Source of the DNA: Legionellales bacterium
Lineage (GTDB): Bacteria > Pseudomonadota > Gammaproteobacteria > UBA1113
Assembly: GCA_002709565.1 (NCBI GenBank)
Contig: PAPY01000021.1
Location: forward strand, 1-64,000
Reading direction: 5' to 3'
Length of the DNA: 64,000 bases
The notes under the pieces were generated by a model. The model saw only the letters and a program-made list of their open reading frames with translations, made no database searches and was not told the origin of the DNA. A program made the translations under genes and the position numbers. Shown one piece after another: positions 1-9,799 of the stretch (the first letter of the stretch is position 1; every line of letters starts with the position of its first letter).

Positions 1-50
1 TGTTGGTAACATGCCATTTGTCCGGTTTATGTAGCACGCCATCTGTCCGG
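1..50 (+). repeat. left terminal inverted repeat of the IS
   Basis: It pairs with the complement of 1406-1456 over about 50 bp with a few mismatches and small gaps. Both ends contain GTAACA near the tip and the shared core TAGCACGCCAT followed by TGTCCGG. The motif GCCATTTGTCCGG occurs twice within this end, the second copy as GCCATCTGTCCGG. Confidence 0.75.
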
Positions 51-93
51 TTCTCGACTATACCTATATCTGTTGTAAAACATGGAGTTAGGC

Positions 94-1287
94 ATGAGTC
101 GAGTAAAATTGTTACAGGAGATCAGACTGATGAGGTTTGAAGAATTGTATGTGAGTTGGACAGAGAGGCGGCTGACGCAGGCAGAAGCGGCTCGTATTTT
201 AGGTGTCACGGACAGGAGCTTTAGGAGACAGTGTCGTGCTTATGAAAAAGAAGGACGAGCAGGTCTTTACGATGCTCGTTTGGAGCGGGTCGCGCATAAT
301 GCCGCACCAGTTGATGAGGTGATGGAGATGTTAGCGTTATTTGATACGCGATATCCAGACTTCACCACAGCGCATTTTTTCGATAAATATCGCTATGAGC
401 ATGGCGGCCAAAGGTGCTATACGTGGGTAAAAACCAAGTTACAAGAACATGGTCGACGTAAAAAAGCGAAGAAGCGAGGTGCGCACCGTTGCAAACGCGA
501 ACGAGCCCCAATGCAAGGAATGATGCTTCACCAAGATGGTTCAACTCACGAGTGGGTTGAAGGCCAGATATGGGACTTAATTGTCACAATGGATGATGCT
601 AGCAATGAAATATATTCGGGATTCTTTGTGGAAGAAGAAGGCACGAATAGTAGCTTTAGAGGCTTATACGAAGTTATTAGTGAGCATGGCTTATGTTGTT
701 CACTATACACGGATAGAGGCAGTCACTATTGGACAACACCGAAGGTTGGCGGCAAGGTTGATAAGGATAACCCTACCCAATTCGGACGAGCAATGGGACA
801 ACTAGGTATTGAAATGATACCGGCCTATTCGCCAGAGGCACGAGGACGTTCAGAGCGGATGTTTGGCACATTACAAGGACGATTGCCTAAAGAGCTGGCT
901 TTAGCCAATATCACAGACAAATCTGTTGCAAACAAGTGGCTAAAGGAAGTGTATTGGCCTAGACATAATGCACGCTTTGCAGTGAAACCAGCAGATGCTG
1001 AGAGTGCGTTTGTCCCATGGCTAAATTCAGGCATGAATCTACACGATATATTGTGCATCCAGGAACAACGCACTGTTGCAAAGGATAACACGGTCAGTTA
1101 CCAAGGGAAAATATTACAAATTCCCAAACAGAAAGACCGATGCCATTACATCAAGGCTAAGGTTCGAGTCCATGAGTACTACGATGGTACCTTAGCTATT
1201 TTTTACGGGCCACGGTTGTTGGCTCGATATTATGCTGATGGAAAGCTAGTCAGCACCAGTGAGAGGAAAGAACTAGCTGCTGCATAA
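94..1287 (+). CDS. ISNCY-family transposase
   Basis: DDE-type transposase of about 397 residues that would cut and join the ends of the surrounding element. The N-terminus has a helix-turn-helix (RLTQAEAARILGVTDRSFRR). The middle has an rve-like integrase core with acidic residues in QDGSTHEW, TMDDAS and YTDRGSHY, followed by SPEARGRSERMFGTLQGRL, which is typical of the ISNCY (IS1202/ISDol1) group. I prefer the ATG at 94 over the one at 82, because GGAG lies a few bases before 94. The frame is intact to a normal end, so the copy could be active. Confidence 0.88.
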   Translation: MSRVKLLQEIRLMRFEELYVSWTERRLTQAEAARILGVTDRSFRRQCRAYEKEGRAGLYDARLERVAHNAAPVDEVMEMLALFDTRYPDFTTAHFFDKYRYEHGGQRCYTWVKTKLQEHGRRKKAKKRGAHRCKRERAPMQGMMLHQDGSTHEWVEGQIWDLIVTMDDASNEIYSGFFVEEEGTNSSFRGLYEVISEHGLCCSLYTDRGSHYWTTPKVGGKVDKDNPTQFGRAMGQLGIEMIPAYSPEARGRSERMFGTLQGRLPKELALANITDKSVANKWLKEVYWPRHNARFAVKPADAESAFVPWLNSGMNLHDILCIQEQRTVAKDNTVSYQGKILQIPKQKDRCHYIKAKVRVHEYYDGTLAIFYGPRLLARYYADGKLVSTSERKELAAA

Positions 1288-1301
1288 GGAACATGAGGGG
1301 G

Positions 1302-1392
1302 AAAGCCCCCTTACCCACACAGGGCCCACAGGCCCAAGAAGCCTAAATCAAGGGCTTCAATCGCCTGTGGACTTGTGGATAAGGGGGCTTTT
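1302..1392 (+). other. long nested hairpin at the 3' end of the IS, terminator-like
   Basis: Three nested stems are visible. The outer stem pairs 1302-1319 with 1375-1392 (18 bp, one mismatch) and ends in a T run. The middle stem pairs CCACAGGC at 1326-1333 with 1363-1370. The inner stem pairs GAAGCC at 1338-1343 with 1353-1358. The T tract suggests Rho-independent termination of the transposase transcript, but the structure is far larger than a terminator needs. The outer arms contain TTACCCACA (1311-1319) and TGTGGATAA (1374-1382), a near and a perfect DnaA box. Confidence 0.7.
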
Positions 1393-1405
1393 TAAGATAC
1401 CAGAT

Positions 1406-1456
1406 CCGGACAAATGGCGTGCTAGCTAAACCGGACATGTTTGCTTGTTACTGACA
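1406..1456 (-). repeat. right terminal inverted repeat of the IS
   Basis: Read on the minus strand it starts TGTCAGTAACA and contains two TGTCCGG motifs about 25 bp apart, matching the left end. It sets the right boundary of the element at about 1456. Confidence 0.75.
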
Positions 1457-1554
1457 CTCTTTTGCGACGAGGATGACGTCTCCTCCCGACTCCTGTACAC
1501 TAGCAGCCCTTGGTATGGGGTAACCCACCGAACAGATAATTCCTTGAGGAAAAA
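1457..1554 (+). promoter_or_regulatory. metK leader, possible structured 5' region
   Basis: Only about 98 bp separate the IS end from metK, so the native promoter must be here or has been replaced by IS sequence. Two small hairpins can be drawn: GAGGA with TCCTC around 1469-1486, and a GGT-GGG/CCC-ACC stem around 1513-1530. A Shine-Dalgarno GAGG lies just before the ATG. I cannot match this to a known SAM or SAH riboswitch, and no convincing sigma70 pair is seen. Confidence 0.25.
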
Positions 1555-4093
<2,539 letters not shown>

Positions 4094-4099
4094 TGATTG

Positions 4100-4125
4100 A
4101 AGCCCGCGCAAGCGGGCTTTATTTT
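4100..4125 (+). terminator. Rho-independent terminator after ahcY
   Basis: AAGCCCGC (4100-4107) and GCGGGCTT (4112-4119) form an 8-bp GC-rich stem with a 4-nt loop, followed by TTATTTT. It lies between ahcY and the rsmE start, so it probably ends or reduces readthrough from the metK-ahcY transcript. Confidence 0.8.
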
Positions 4126-4131
4126 AGCGTT

Positions 4132-4866
4132 ATGACCACACCCCGACTTTATCAAGCCATCGAATTAAGTGAAGGAAATACTATTTCCCTCACTGCTGAT
4201 GCCGCCCATCATGTTAGCCGCGTCTTACGCATGAGTGTTGGCGATACGGTAATTATTTTCAATGGTCAAGGTGGCGAGTACCACGGCACGGTTACAGATA
4301 TCAGTAAAAAATCCGTCATTGTACAATTACAGCAATTTAACGACAGTAATACCGAATCCCCTTTACACATTCATCTCGGCCAAAGCATTGCCCGGGGAGA
4401 GAAAATGGATTTAATTTTACAAAAGTCGGTTGAGCTCGGTGTAACTGAAATCACCCCACTGTTTAGCGAATTCGGCAATGTGAAATTGCCCACCGATCGA
4501 TTACGGAAACGCTTACAGCATTGGCGCGGTGTGATTATCAGTGCATGCGAACAATGCGGTCGTACGTTTATTCCCACGCTTAATCCGCCGATTAAAACTC
4601 AGCTTTGGCTTGAGGGTTTATCCGCTGACGTTTTGGGGCTGGTATTAAATCCTCGAGGTGAACACAGTATCAAAACCCTGCCTGCTGATACAAAGAACAT
4701 TGCTCTATTGATCGGTCCAGAAGGTGGCTTGAGTGATGCGGAAGTTATGCTTGCGAAAGAGAAGGGGTTCCTCGATAGTCGCTTAGGCCCGAGAGTCTTA
4801 CGTACAGAGACTGCAGCGCTAGCAACCATCGCAGCACTACAGTCTCAGTTAGGTGATTTTAATTAG
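4132..4866 (+). CDS. rsmE: 16S rRNA m3U1498 methyltransferase RsmE
   Basis: SPOUT-family methyltransferase that N3-methylates U1498 of 16S rRNA using SAM. The deep-knot motifs LLIGPEGGLSDAEV and LGPRVLRTETAALATIAALQ are at the C-terminus, and LQKSVELGVTEITPLFSE is in the middle. The open frame begins at 4093, but that would run through the ahcY terminator hairpin. The ATG at 4132 gives 244 residues starting MTTPRLYQA, the usual length. It sits directly behind the SAM-cycle genes. Confidence 0.93.
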   Translation: MTTPRLYQAIELSEGNTISLTADAAHHVSRVLRMSVGDTVIIFNGQGGEYHGTVTDISKKSVIVQLQQFNDSNTESPLHIHLGQSIARGEKMDLILQKSVELGVTEITPLFSEFGNVKLPTDRLRKRLQHWRGVIISACEQCGRTFIPTLNPPIKTQLWLEGLSADVLGLVLNPRGEHSIKTLPADTKNIALLIGPEGGLSDAEVMLAKEKGFLDSRLGPRVLRTETAALATIAALQSQLGDFN

Positions 4867-4991
4867 GTTACCAACCAACGGCTTTCCCTTAACATCTCGC
4901 GATGGGAGATTCTTAAGAGGGAGAATTCACTTCGCGCGCTGCGTAATATTCAGCGAAGCAGCTTTCCGGCTTAGCCGGAAGCTGCTGGCAA
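4867..4991. repeat. hairpin-rich repeat, left copy flanking elbB
   Basis: The segment contains TCTCGCGATGG (4895-4905), a CTTCGC/GCGAAG stem, and a 13-bp stem at 4957-4986 with core GGCTTAGCC. The same elements occur in inverted orientation on the other side of elbB at 5667-5786. This suggests two copies of a dispersed repeat rather than unrelated terminators. Confidence 0.5.
4957..4986. terminator. hairpin downstream of elbB and rsmE
   Basis: AGCAGCTTTCCGGC (4957-4970) pairs with GCCGGAAGCTGCT (4974-4986) with one bulge. It lies between the convergent rsmE and elbB stop codons. There is no clear T tract, so it may act by structure in either direction. Confidence 0.5.
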
Positions 4992-5642
4992 TTAACACAT
5001 CTTAACGACTTGCTTCACCAGCTTATTGATCCCTTCATAGACTTCAGCAATGGATTGGCCCAGCATGTAGGCTGGTGTTGATACGACTTTGTTAGTTTCA
5101 TCCACCACAATAGCACGGGTATCGCAGTTTTGGTGTTTGCCACCCATCGCTTCGATAGCAGCTGCGGTATCCGCATCATTACCAATAGTACATTGCACCC
5201 CTTCACCACAGAGCCGTGGCGCCATGGCGGGCGCAATACAAATATAGCCAACGGGTTTGCCGGCACCGTGCATGGCTTTAGCAAATTGTTCAACGTCAGG
5301 ATTAATCTCACAATCAGCTCCATTCACTGCAAAGTCAGATAAGTTTAACGCTGCGCCAAAACCACCAGGGAATATCAAACCGTCAAATTCATCAGCATTA
5401 GCTTGTTTAATGTCTTTGATGTCACCGCGAGCAAGACGGGCAGACTCAACCAGGACATTACGTTGCTCTGCAACATCTTCACCTGTTAAATAATTAACGA
5501 CCTTATGTTGCACCATATCTGGCGCAAAACACTGATACTCTACACCCTCTTGGCTGAGAGATAATAACGTCGACACAGTTTCATAAATTTCAGAACCATC
5601 CATAAAACCACAACCCGATAATACAACCGCAATTTTTGTCAT
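4992..5642 (-). CDS. elbB: ElbB-like glyoxalase (DJ-1/PfpI superfamily)
   Basis: 216-residue class I glutamine amidotransferase-like protein. The N-terminus has VVLSGCGFMDGSEIYE, the middle has GLIFPGGFGAALNLSDFA and the nucleophile region reads GKPVGYICIAPAMAPRL; all are typical of ElbB, also called isoprenoid biosynthesis protein with amidotransferase-like domain. E. coli ElbB has weak glyoxalase activity; the physiological role is uncertain. It lies downstream of hemB on the same strand, but hairpins separate the two, so independent transcription is likely. Confidence 0.9.
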   Translation of the reverse strand: MTKIAVVLSGCGFMDGSEIYETVSTLLSLSQEGVEYQCFAPDMVQHKVVNYLTGEDVAEQRNVLVESARLARGDIKDIKQANADEFDGLIFPGGFGAALNLSDFAVNGADCEINPDVEQFAKAMHGAGKPVGYICIAPAMAPRLCGEGVQCTIGNDADTAAAIEAMGGKHQNCDTRAIVVDETNKVVSTPAYMLGQSIAEVYEGINKLVKQVVKMC

Positions 5643-5666
5643 TGATTGACTCCTTCTACACAGAAA

Positions 5667-5786
5667 TTCCCGCTAGAAGCGGGAAGTTGCTTCTCAAATA
5701 CTATCGCCTGCGCGGCTAAGCCGCGCGAACGGCGACCAAAGGGGGAAAATCGCAGTTTCCCCCTTTGGAAACCCTCCATCGCGAGA
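5667..5786. repeat. hairpin cluster between hemB and elbB, right copy of the flanking repeat
   Basis: Three perfect stems lie in about 100 bp: TTCCCGCT/AGCGGGAA (5667-5685), GCGCGGC/GCCGCGC with core GGCTAAGCC (5710-5726), and a 13-bp CCAAAGGGGGAAA stem (5736-5768). CCATCGCGAGA at 5776-5786 is the exact reverse complement of 4896-4905 plus the preceding base. The 13-bp stem could terminate hemB transcription. The inverted match to the sequence left of elbB points to a repeat family. Confidence 0.55.
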
Positions 5787-5789
5787 AGT

Positions 5790-6785
5790 TTAGCGGGAAC
5801 CGCTACCTTCTACGAAATTTTTAGCAAAATAACTAATAATAAAATCAGCACCGGCCCGTTTAATGGCGATGAGAGATTCATGCATTGCTTGTTGTTCATC
5901 CAACAAACCGTCACGGGCAGCTGCTTTGATCATGGCATACTCACCGCTCACTTGATAGGCACCCAATGGCATATCCGGATGGGCTTGTTTAACACGATGA
6001 ATAATATCTAAATACGCCATGGCGGGTTTCACCATTAACATGTCAGCACCTTCATAAACATCGCTGTCCGCTTCCCGCAATGCTTCATGACTATTAGCCA
6101 CGTCCATTTGATAGGTCTTGCGGTCACCAAACTGTGGTGCACCTTCGGCAGCTTCACGGAATGGTCCATAAAACGACGAACTGTATTTCACTGCATAACT
6201 TAAGATAGGAATATGTTGATAGTCATGTGCATCAAGACCACTACGTATTGCTGTGACCATACCATCCATCATGCCACTGGGCGCCACCACATCGGCACCG
6301 GCCTCGGCATGACTAACAGCTTGTTTGGCTAACAGCTCTAGGGTTTTGTCATTATCCACATCCACGCGGCCTGCCACTTCGTCGATAACACCACAGTGGC
6401 CGTGGGATGTGTATTCACAAAAGCACACATCAGAGATGACTAACAAATCGGAATTCACCGACTTAATACGCTGGATAGCTTGTTGGATGATGCCGTTGTC
6501 GCTGTAACTATCACTACCGAGGTCGTCTTTATGGGCAGGAATACCGAACAATAATACCCCGGGAATACCGAGTTTACTGATATCACTGATCTCAGTTTCG
6601 AGCTGATTAAGTCCCCACTGAAATTGCCCTGGCATGCTGGCAATTTCCTGGCGGTGGTCAGGGTCATGGTGGATAAATAGGGGTAAAATCAAATCGTTAA
6701 CCGAAACACGGGTTTCGCGGACCAAATCCCGTAACTTCGGGTGTTGGCGCAACCGCCGCAAGCGGGTTTCAGGAAAGCTTGTCAT
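5790..6785 (-). CDS. hemB: delta-aminolevulinic acid dehydratase (porphobilinogen synthase)
   Basis: Condenses two 5-aminolevulinate molecules into porphobilinogen, the second committed step of tetrapyrrole synthesis. The Schiff-base lysine is in MLMVKPAMAYLDI and a second active-site lysine is in SYAVKYSSSFYGPFRE. The cysteine cluster DVCFCEYTSHGHCG binds catalytic zinc, so this is the zinc-dependent type. The ATG at 6785 with GGAGT upstream is preferred to the GTG at 6797, giving 331 residues. It is divergent from the kinase-like gene at 6836. Confidence 0.97.
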   Translation of the reverse strand: MTSFPETRLRRLRQHPKLRDLVRETRVSVNDLILPLFIHHDPDHRQEIASMPGQFQWGLNQLETEISDISKLGIPGVLLFGIPAHKDDLGSDSYSDNGIIQQAIQRIKSVNSDLLVISDVCFCEYTSHGHCGVIDEVAGRVDVDNDKTLELLAKQAVSHAEAGADVVAPSGMMDGMVTAIRSGLDAHDYQHIPILSYAVKYSSSFYGPFREAAEGAPQFGDRKTYQMDVANSHEALREADSDVYEGADMLMVKPAMAYLDIIHRVKQAHPDMPLGAYQVSGEYAMIKAAARDGLLDEQQAMHESLIAIKRAGADFIISYFAKNFVEGSGSR

Positions 6786-6835
6786 CGTTGACTCCACTGT
6801 GAGAGAATTGGTTTCTTTATGACCGTAGTATACCG

Positions 6836-7471
6836 ATGAAACGACTGTCTGACAAAGACTTAAGCCAATTATTTGCCAATGCCCAGGTGCTGGGGGAGCA
6901 TAAGCGGGGACCGAAGATCCTACTCACTCCCGAGGGCGATATATTAAAGGTATTCTACCGCCGCGGTGGACTTAGCTCCGATAAGCTCTTCCCCTATGCC
7001 AAACGCTTCATCCGGCACAGCCAACAATTGCACCGCTCAGGTATTGAGACCGTTGACATCACAGACAGTTATTATTGCCCCCACAACAAAGCTTACATCC
7101 TGCGCTACCCGAAGTTACCTGGTGACGATGTCCGGAGTCTTGTTAAACAACAGCCAGAACTGTTGGCTGACGTCGCGCGCTTTGTTGCTAAGTTGCACGA
7201 GAAGGGTATTTTTTTCCGTGCTATTCATTTGGGTAATCTGCTTTATCATGAGGGCAAATTTGCTTTATTGGATATTACGGATTTGTCAATCCAACGCCGC
7301 CCTTTGAGTCACTGGCGACGGGTGCGTAATCTCAAGCATTTGTTATTTTATCGAGGGGATAAGGAGTACTTTAAAGCGTTCGGGATTAAGCGGTTTTTAG
7401 AAATCTATTTTGAGAAGACATCACTCGATACAAAGCAACGATCAAAGCTTGTTGATGCTATTACCCCGTAA
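6836..7471 (+). CDS. LPS-kinase-like (InaA/WaaP-type) protein
   Basis: 211-residue small protein-kinase-fold enzyme. GPKILLTPEGDILKVFYRRGG gives the beta-strand with the ATP-binding Lys. FVAKLHEKGIFFRAIHLGNLLY resembles the catalytic loop with HxGN, and FALLDITDLSI replaces the DFG-like metal site. Such proteins phosphorylate lipopolysaccharide core sugars or are annotated as toluene-tolerance proteins. The real substrate cannot be read here. It is the only gene on its strand in this interval and has no recognised partner nearby. Confidence 0.7.
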   Translation: MKRLSDKDLSQLFANAQVLGEHKRGPKILLTPEGDILKVFYRRGGLSSDKLFPYAKRFIRHSQQLHRSGIETVDITDSYYCPHNKAYILRYPKLPGDDVRSLVKQQPELLADVARFVAKLHEKGIFFRAIHLGNLLYHEGKFALLDITDLSIQRRPLSHWRRVRNLKHLLFYRGDKEYFKAFGIKRFLEIYFEKTSLDTKQRSKLVDAITP

Positions 7472-7510
7472 GAGGAAGATCGCATTATTTTTGCTCACCC
7501 ACCTATTCAG

Positions 7511-7619
7511 AATCAAGAACGAGTCAAGAAACTTGCCTGAACCTAACCCCTTGATTTTATTGAATTTTATTGAAATTCTCCCTAAAAATTCACATTAAAA
7601 TCAAGAACGAGTCAAGAAA
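7511..7619 (+). repeat. 21-bp direct repeat pair
   Basis: The same 21-bp sequence, beginning AATCAAGAACGAGTCAAG, occurs at 7511-7531 and 7599-7619. The 67 bp between are rich in TTGAATTTTATTGA-like tandem words. It lies between the kinase-like gene and a broken AlbA-type gene. It could be the scar of a deletion or insertion event, or an attachment-like duplication. Confidence 0.7.
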
Positions 7620-7620
7620 T

Positions 7621-7912
7621 CTATGCCCAAAATGGAATATAACCTGTTCTTGGCCTACCCTGCTCTACATCCTTAATATAGCCCAGCTCTTTAGCACGCT
7701 TTATGACCTTGGTAGCTTGAGCTGCATTAACCTTTTCAATGCCTAATCGTTCACATAGGCTTAGGTTTTTCATTCTATCGCCACTCAAAAAGCTTAACAC
7801 AGCATGCTGATAACATGCCCTCACCCGTTCTTCAGGCGTCATATTGGCGAATCTTCTAGGTCCATAAAGTATTGCCTGCATTTATTAAGTCGATATCACG
7901 TTGATCATTCAT
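7621..7912 (-). pseudogene. remnant of an AlbA/Schlafen-type ATP-binding regulator
   Basis: The frame 7621-7881 encodes 86 residues matching the C-terminal winged-helix part of AlbA_2/HATPase_c_4 regulators: GPRRFANMTPEERVRACYQHA, LSLCERLGIEKVNAAQATKVI, and the terminal GYIPFWA. Full proteins of this kind have several hundred residues, so the ATPase and N-terminal parts are missing. A second short frame (7856-7912, MNDQRDIDLINAGNTLWT) has a good AAGGA ribosome site and overlaps the 86-residue start. It may be the original N-terminus left after an internal deletion. Function is probably lost. Confidence 0.6.
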
Positions 7913-7982
7913 ATAACATCCTTTTCCTGTAGTTTGCGTTATAGTTAGTTTAGTAAAAAGCGGCAGAGAGTAGAACAACTCC

Positions 7983-8017
7983 TCAAAAAAGCGAAAAGCC
8001 TCGGTGTTCACCGAGGC
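7983..8017 (-). terminator. Rho-independent terminator of the GT2-FkbM operon
   Basis: GCCTCGGTG (7998-8006) and CACCGAGGC (8009-8017) form a perfect 9-bp stem. On the minus strand it is followed by TTTTCGCTTTTTT. It lies just beyond the stop codon of the FkbM gene. Confidence 0.85.
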
Positions 8018-8059
8018 ACAGACGCCGATCGGGATTCCCCAATCCACTTGATAGTGATT

Positions 8060-8779
8060 CTACCCCTTCACCATCACGCAATCAAACTCAATAACGGCTA
8101 ATGAGTCTTTGTCGCGGCTCACTGGAAACAAACCCGTAATGTCAAAACCGTGTTGGCGGTAAAAAGCTATGGCACTTAAATCATCGGGCATACCATCATA
8201 AATTGGCTTAGCAGCAATTTCAGATTGTAGCCCAACAATGTGAGGCAATGCATTGTAAGCACCTTTAAAAACTTCCAAGTCAAACCCTTGGGTATCCATC
8301 TTTAGAAATATCCGTGGCTCAGGGAATTCTTTGATTAAATCACCAAAGACCGTATCAAAACGTTTTACCAGCACTTGCTCTTGGCGCGCGGTTTTGGCTT
8401 TCTCGAAACGAGCTTCACCGTAATCGTTGGTCTCTAAGAATGACGAAAATGATGTCTCTGTACTAACATTAATAGTCTTAGTAGCCGGTTCACAACCCAA
8501 GGCATAATTAAAAATATGCCAATTAGGATCTTTCTTGCTTAACGTTAGTAATTTTTCATAAACCGCTTTGATCGGTTCAAAGGTAAAAATCGCCCCTTGA
8601 TAACCATTGCGACGTAAACTCTTGCCGTATTGGCCTAAATTGCCGCCCACATCGAAGACACAATTAATTCTCTGGCGAGTAAACAAATGCTTAAGATGGG
8701 TTTCAAGAGTTAAGTGACTCTTGTCTTTTTTCACCAGGTCATAACCGAGAATTCCTGCCAATTTATGATGTAGCTTCAT
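8060..8779 (-). CDS. FkbM-family methyltransferase
   Basis: 239-residue SAM-dependent O-methyltransferase. The SAM motif I is CVFDVGGNLGQYGKSLRR, followed by FTFEPIKAVYEKL. FLKMDTQGFDLEVFKGA is the conserved FkbM segment with the K-D-x-G acidic site. Members methylate sugars or polyketide groups. Its start overlaps the end of the upstream glycosyltransferase by 17 bp, so the two are translationally coupled and probably modify the same surface glycan. No other glycan genes adjoin them. Confidence 0.88.
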   Translation of the reverse strand: MKLHHKLAGILGYDLVKKDKSHLTLETHLKHLFTRQRINCVFDVGGNLGQYGKSLRRNGYQGAIFTFEPIKAVYEKLLTLSKKDPNWHIFNYALGCEPATKTINVSTETSFSSFLETNDYGEARFEKAKTARQEQVLVKRFDTVFGDLIKEFPEPRIFLKMDTQGFDLEVFKGAYNALPHIVGLQSEIAAKPIYDGMPDDLSAIAFYRQHGFDITGLFPVSRDKDSLAVIEFDCVMVKG

Positions 8780-9680
8780 GGGATTTCCTTAAATAGCTTA
8801 ATAGGTATTTGCGTAAATACGATAATTTAAACAGTAGTGCCGGCTTTTGCCGTAAGGCTTGATGGTACACTGCACGTGCCTCTTGATACTCGCCCGCCAA
8901 ATATAAATTACGAAACAATGATAAATAGCGCTTCGCCGCATACTCATTCCTATATTTATACAACGCTTGCGGTAATGTATCCGTAAACACACTGTCGCAC
9001 ACTTCAAGTGCGGTCTTGCGATAAATACGGCTATTATGACGCAAACTGTCGCTGTGCTTGTGAATGTTTACTGTCACTTTGTCCAAATAAGCGCAGGGAT
9101 GTAATGCTAACAGATGGGCAAAAAAACAAATATCTTCTGCACTTTTCATATGCTCTGCATAACCAAGCGCATCAAAGACTTTTTTCTTCACGATGAATGC
9201 GCCGTTGCAAAGTGGGATAGTCTTATTCAGCAAATAATCGCAAAAATTTATTTCGTTATTTGTTGCAATGGGTTTGCCCCGTTTGGTCCGGGTTTTCCCC
9301 TCAGCGGAAACCGCGTTATGTGCGGTATAAACCATATTAATATTTGGGTTGTTTATGAGATACTCTTGATAGTCACTCAATGCCTCAGGCAACAAGGTAT
9401 CATCTGCATCCAAAAACAGTAACCAATCGCCAGGCGCCTCTTTTGCCCCACGATTTCGGGCAACACCAGGGCCTTGATTTGGTTGCTGCAAATAATGAAT
9501 CTTGTCGGGATAACGCTGTTGAAGATCAGCAATTACATCCACCGTATTATCTGTTGAACCATCATCAATAATAATAATCTCTGCTGCTGCAGCGGATTGC
9601 TGCAATACCGACTCAACCGCCGCCTCAATAGCGTTAGCATAGTTATAGGTCGGAATGATGACGGAAATACGTTGATTCAA
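8763..9680 (-). CDS. family 2 glycosyltransferase
   Basis: 305-residue GT-A fold transferase using a nucleotide sugar. The N-terminus has VIIPTYNYANAIEAAVESVLQQ and EIIIIDDGSTDNTVDVI. The metal-binding DxD is in WLLFLDADDTLLPEAL near residue 95. GPGVARNRGAKEAPGDWL is typical of GT2. The basic C-terminal part (QKPALLFKLSYLRKYLL) may associate with the membrane. It is first in a two-gene unit with the FkbM methyltransferase and divergent from the POT transporter gene. Confidence 0.9.
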   Translation of the reverse strand: MNQRISVIIPTYNYANAIEAAVESVLQQSAAAAEIIIIDDGSTDNTVDVIADLQQRYPDKIHYLQQPNQGPGVARNRGAKEAPGDWLLFLDADDTLLPEALSDYQEYLINNPNINMVYTAHNAVSAEGKTRTKRGKPIATNNEINFCDYLLNKTIPLCNGAFIVKKKVFDALGYAEHMKSAEDICFFAHLLALHPCAYLDKVTVNIHKHSDSLRHNSRIYRKTALEVCDSVFTDTLPQALYKYRNEYAAKRYLSLFRNLYLAGEYQEARAVYHQALRQKPALLFKLSYLRKYLLSYLRKSHEATS

Positions 9681-9740
9681 AGGAAGTCCCTACTTATTTG
9701 CTGGTGAAGAATTATTCCATATTTTTGATTTTTCTGGAAC

Positions 9741-9769
9741 CTGACGCTGCATCGTCTTTTTGTTATACT
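9741..9769 (+). promoter_or_regulatory. sigma70-type promoter for the POT transporter
   Basis: CTGACG (9741-9746) and TATACT (9764-9769) are separated by 17 bp. The ATG at 9800 lies about 30 bp beyond the -10, with AAGG as ribosome site. Confidence 0.55.
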
Positions 9770-9799
9770 GACTGGCCTATTTAGCAACAAGGTCATTAC

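Larger units (their letters stand above)
1..1456 (+). mobile_element. ISNCY/IS1202-type insertion sequence
   Basis: One transposase gene is enclosed by imperfect terminal inverted repeats at 1-50 and 1406-1456, both starting with TGT at the outer edge. Each end carries two copies of a TGTCCGG-containing motif, the likely transposase binding sites. The window begins at or inside the left end, so a target-site duplication cannot be tested and the left boundary may lie upstream. Between the transposase stop and the right end is a large nested hairpin. The element lies about 100 bp before metK and may affect metK expression. Confidence 0.8.

Noticed and set aside
1474-1481. MetJ box-like TGACGTCT upstream of metK
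   Set aside because: Only one box matches. MetJ needs adjacent tandem boxes, and the neighbouring octamers do not resemble the consensus.
1457-1554. SAH or SAM riboswitch upstream of metK-ahcY
   Set aside because: The conserved cores of the known classes could not be found; kept only as an unidentified leader.
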